Below, one piece after another: positions 50,121 to 51,142 of a stretch of 51,142 bases of DNA. Source of the stretch: Acetobacter persici JCM 25330. Lineage in GTDB: Bacteria; Pseudomonadota; Alphaproteobacteria; Acetobacterales; Acetobacteraceae. The stretch is taken from assembly GCF_000613905.1 (NCBI RefSeq), contig NZ_BAJW01000017.1, positions 1 to 51,142 of the forward strand, read 5' to 3'. Position 1 is the first letter of the stretch. Each line of letters begins with the position of its first letter. The translations under genes were made by a program, and so were the position numbers. The notes beneath the pieces were generated by a model. That model saw nothing but the letters and a program-made list of their open reading frames with translations, did no database searches and was not told where the DNA came from.

Positions 50121-50543
50121 TCACACGGCAATAAGCTGCCTCGCTAACGGCATGAGCGTATCACGGGTGAGGGGGGCCAGCAGGTCCGCCGGGGCGTGCG
50201 CCGGATCAACCCAGAGGACTTCCGCAATCTCCGCTTGGGCGGTGACAGGCTCGGTCAGCATAATCCGGAACACATCGGCCTCAATAAGATGGCCCGGTTC
50301 ATTCGCCGCCTCTGCCGTGAACGTCCCCAGAAAATCATTCTGGTCTGGAGAGACTGTAATACCGAGCTCTTCGCTCAGTTCTCTGATAACGGCCTGAGCG
50401 GCAGTTTCTCCAGCATCAATCTTGCCGCCTGCCTGCATGAAGAACCGGGAGTCGTGCTTCCGGACCAGAAGCGTCTGACCGTCCTGATTAAAAATCAGAG
50501 CAGTTGCAATGCGGATAATGGGACGCTGGCTGGCAGACGACAT
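50121..50543 (-). CDS. Nudix hydrolase
   Basis: Protein of 140 residues with a complete Nudix box, GKIDAGETAAQAVIRELSEELGI, split by no break. Substrate could be an oxidised nucleotide or other nucleoside diphosphate derivative; it cannot be specified. I chose the ATG at 50543 (MSSASQRP); 50567 is an alternative. Convergent with the uvrA paralogue. Confidence 0.9.
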   Translation of the reverse strand: MSSASQRPIIRIATALIFNQDGQTLLVRKHDSRFFMQAGGKIDAGETAAQAVIRELSEELGITVSPDQNDFLGTFTAEAANEPGHLIEADVFRIMLTEPVTAQAEIAEVLWVDPAHAPADLLAPLTRDTLMPLARQLIAV

Positions 50544-50805
50544 TAGGAACTTTACTCCAGAAAACATGAAGGGGCTGACATATCAGCACACACATTCCCT
50601 TCTCACCATAAGAGCCGGGGAGGGGAGCGATGCTTTCTGTCGTTCCGTGTAAGGAAACGCAGGGAAGGGACTGAGAAAAAGGAACTTTTTTCACAAAAAA
50701 TGGAAAATAAACGAATGTTAATGCGGTCAAAGCGCCAGAATACACCCCTCAGAGAGTCCGTTTCCCGCAGTTTTCCGGGCCTTACAGGACGTTTCATAGC
50801 GCGTG

Positions 50806-50834
50806 TTGACAGTGTGTGTTTGATCGCTTAGAAA
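50806..50834 (+). promoter_or_regulatory. Promoter candidate P1 of the putative rrn operon
   Basis: TTGACA, a 17-base spacer and TAGAAA (or 16 bases and TTAGAA). A perfect -35. Confidence 0.5.
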
Positions 50835-50858
50835 CCGCTTCACCGGACGAGATGACGG

Positions 50859-50887
50859 TTGGCAGCGTCCTCTGGCTCTGCTAGATT
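50859..50887 (+). promoter_or_regulatory. Promoter candidate P2 of the putative rrn operon
   Basis: TTGGCA, a 17-base spacer and TAGATT, 53 bases downstream of P1. Tandem promoters are common for rRNA operons. Confidence 0.4.
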
Positions 50888-50909
50888 AGTCGGCTCGGTT
50901 TGGTGGTTT

Positions 50910-50922
50910 GGTCTTTGACAAG
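50910..50922 (+). promoter_or_regulatory. boxA-like antitermination element
   Basis: GGTCTTTGACAAG resembles the rRNA-leader boxA (TGCTCTTTAACA) that recruits NusB-NusE. It lies just downstream of P2. Confidence 0.5.
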
Positions 50923-51142
50923 AGAATACGAGAGAGGGATATGCTGACGGCGTATCTTTTTGATCTAGCGACCTTTTGGGTTGTTAGGTTAAGGGGATCT
51001 GACTGAATTTCTGATTTGGTCATGACGTTTGTTAGTATATCTTGCATATGCGTTTTTAAGACAGACGTTTCGAATGACTTTCCTTTTAGGAAAGAAATTG
51101 CATGACCGGGTCTTTGTTTATTGTGCTGGCTTTAGGGCTGGT

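Larger units (their letters stand above)
50568..51142 (+). other. Probable leader region of an rRNA operon (16S beyond the right edge)
   Basis: No gene is seen in the last 575 bases. The sequence carries two promoter candidates, a boxA-like element (separate entries) and, from 50941 on, an AT-rich untranslated stretch typical of rrn leaders. No 16S sequence is visible yet. Identification rests on the boxA match and promoter layout. Confidence 0.5.

Noticed and set aside
1..51142. CRISPR arrays, insertion sequences, prophage or toxin-antitoxin modules
   Set aside because: No spaced repeats, transposase, integrase or small toxin-antitoxin gene pairs were found on either strand.

Overview
The window looks like a chromosomal segment of an alphaproteobacterium, most likely an acetic acid bacterium (Acetobacteraceae). 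This rests on overall gene content, the alphaproteobacterial LexA box GTTC-N7-GTTC, and moderate-to-high GC. Genus is inference. No mobile element, prophage or CRISPR array was seen.

Layout. (1) 1-4518, housekeeping: dxs (start only), ispA, xseB, tusA, mak fructokinase, rlmE and a Ppx/GppA phosphatase, followed by tRNA-Gln(CUG) at 4708-4781. (2) 4960-7713, a copper pair: a TonB receptor of the OprC type and a His/Met-rich DUF2946 protein. (3) 7857-14781: an orphan imuA behind a LexA box, a YpfJ-type zinc peptidase, a very large autotransporter whose passenger is a pepsin-like aspartic protease, and an S41 peptidase. (4) 14945-16590: pgm. (5) 16904-36898, a purine catabolism island: guaD, xdhABC, uraH, uraD, puuE, allC, pucG, hpxX/Y/W/Z-type genes, an NCS2 permease, one GntR and two LysR regulators. 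Every step from guanine to oxalurate/oxamate has a candidate enzyme. No recognised uricase is present, and a two-Rossmann flavin monooxygenase sits in that slot. (6) 37012-39418: a second TonB receptor. (7) 39924-47359: formate dehydrogenase fdoGHI, fdhE, moeA and mobB behind an FNR-like site. Both this enzyme and xanthine dehydrogenase need molybdenum cofactor. (8) 47521-50543: a UvrA paralogue lacking the UvrB-binding domain, and a Nudix hydrolase. (9) 50568-51142: what looks like the promoter and leader of an rRNA operon running off the right edge.

Sequence quality. At least 20 single-base deletions, nearly all in short homopolymers, break 16 otherwise well conserved genes. No compensating insertion was found. 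The simplest reading is systematic sequencing undercalling, not pseudogenes. I therefore annotate each broken gene over its full span and give the site of the break.
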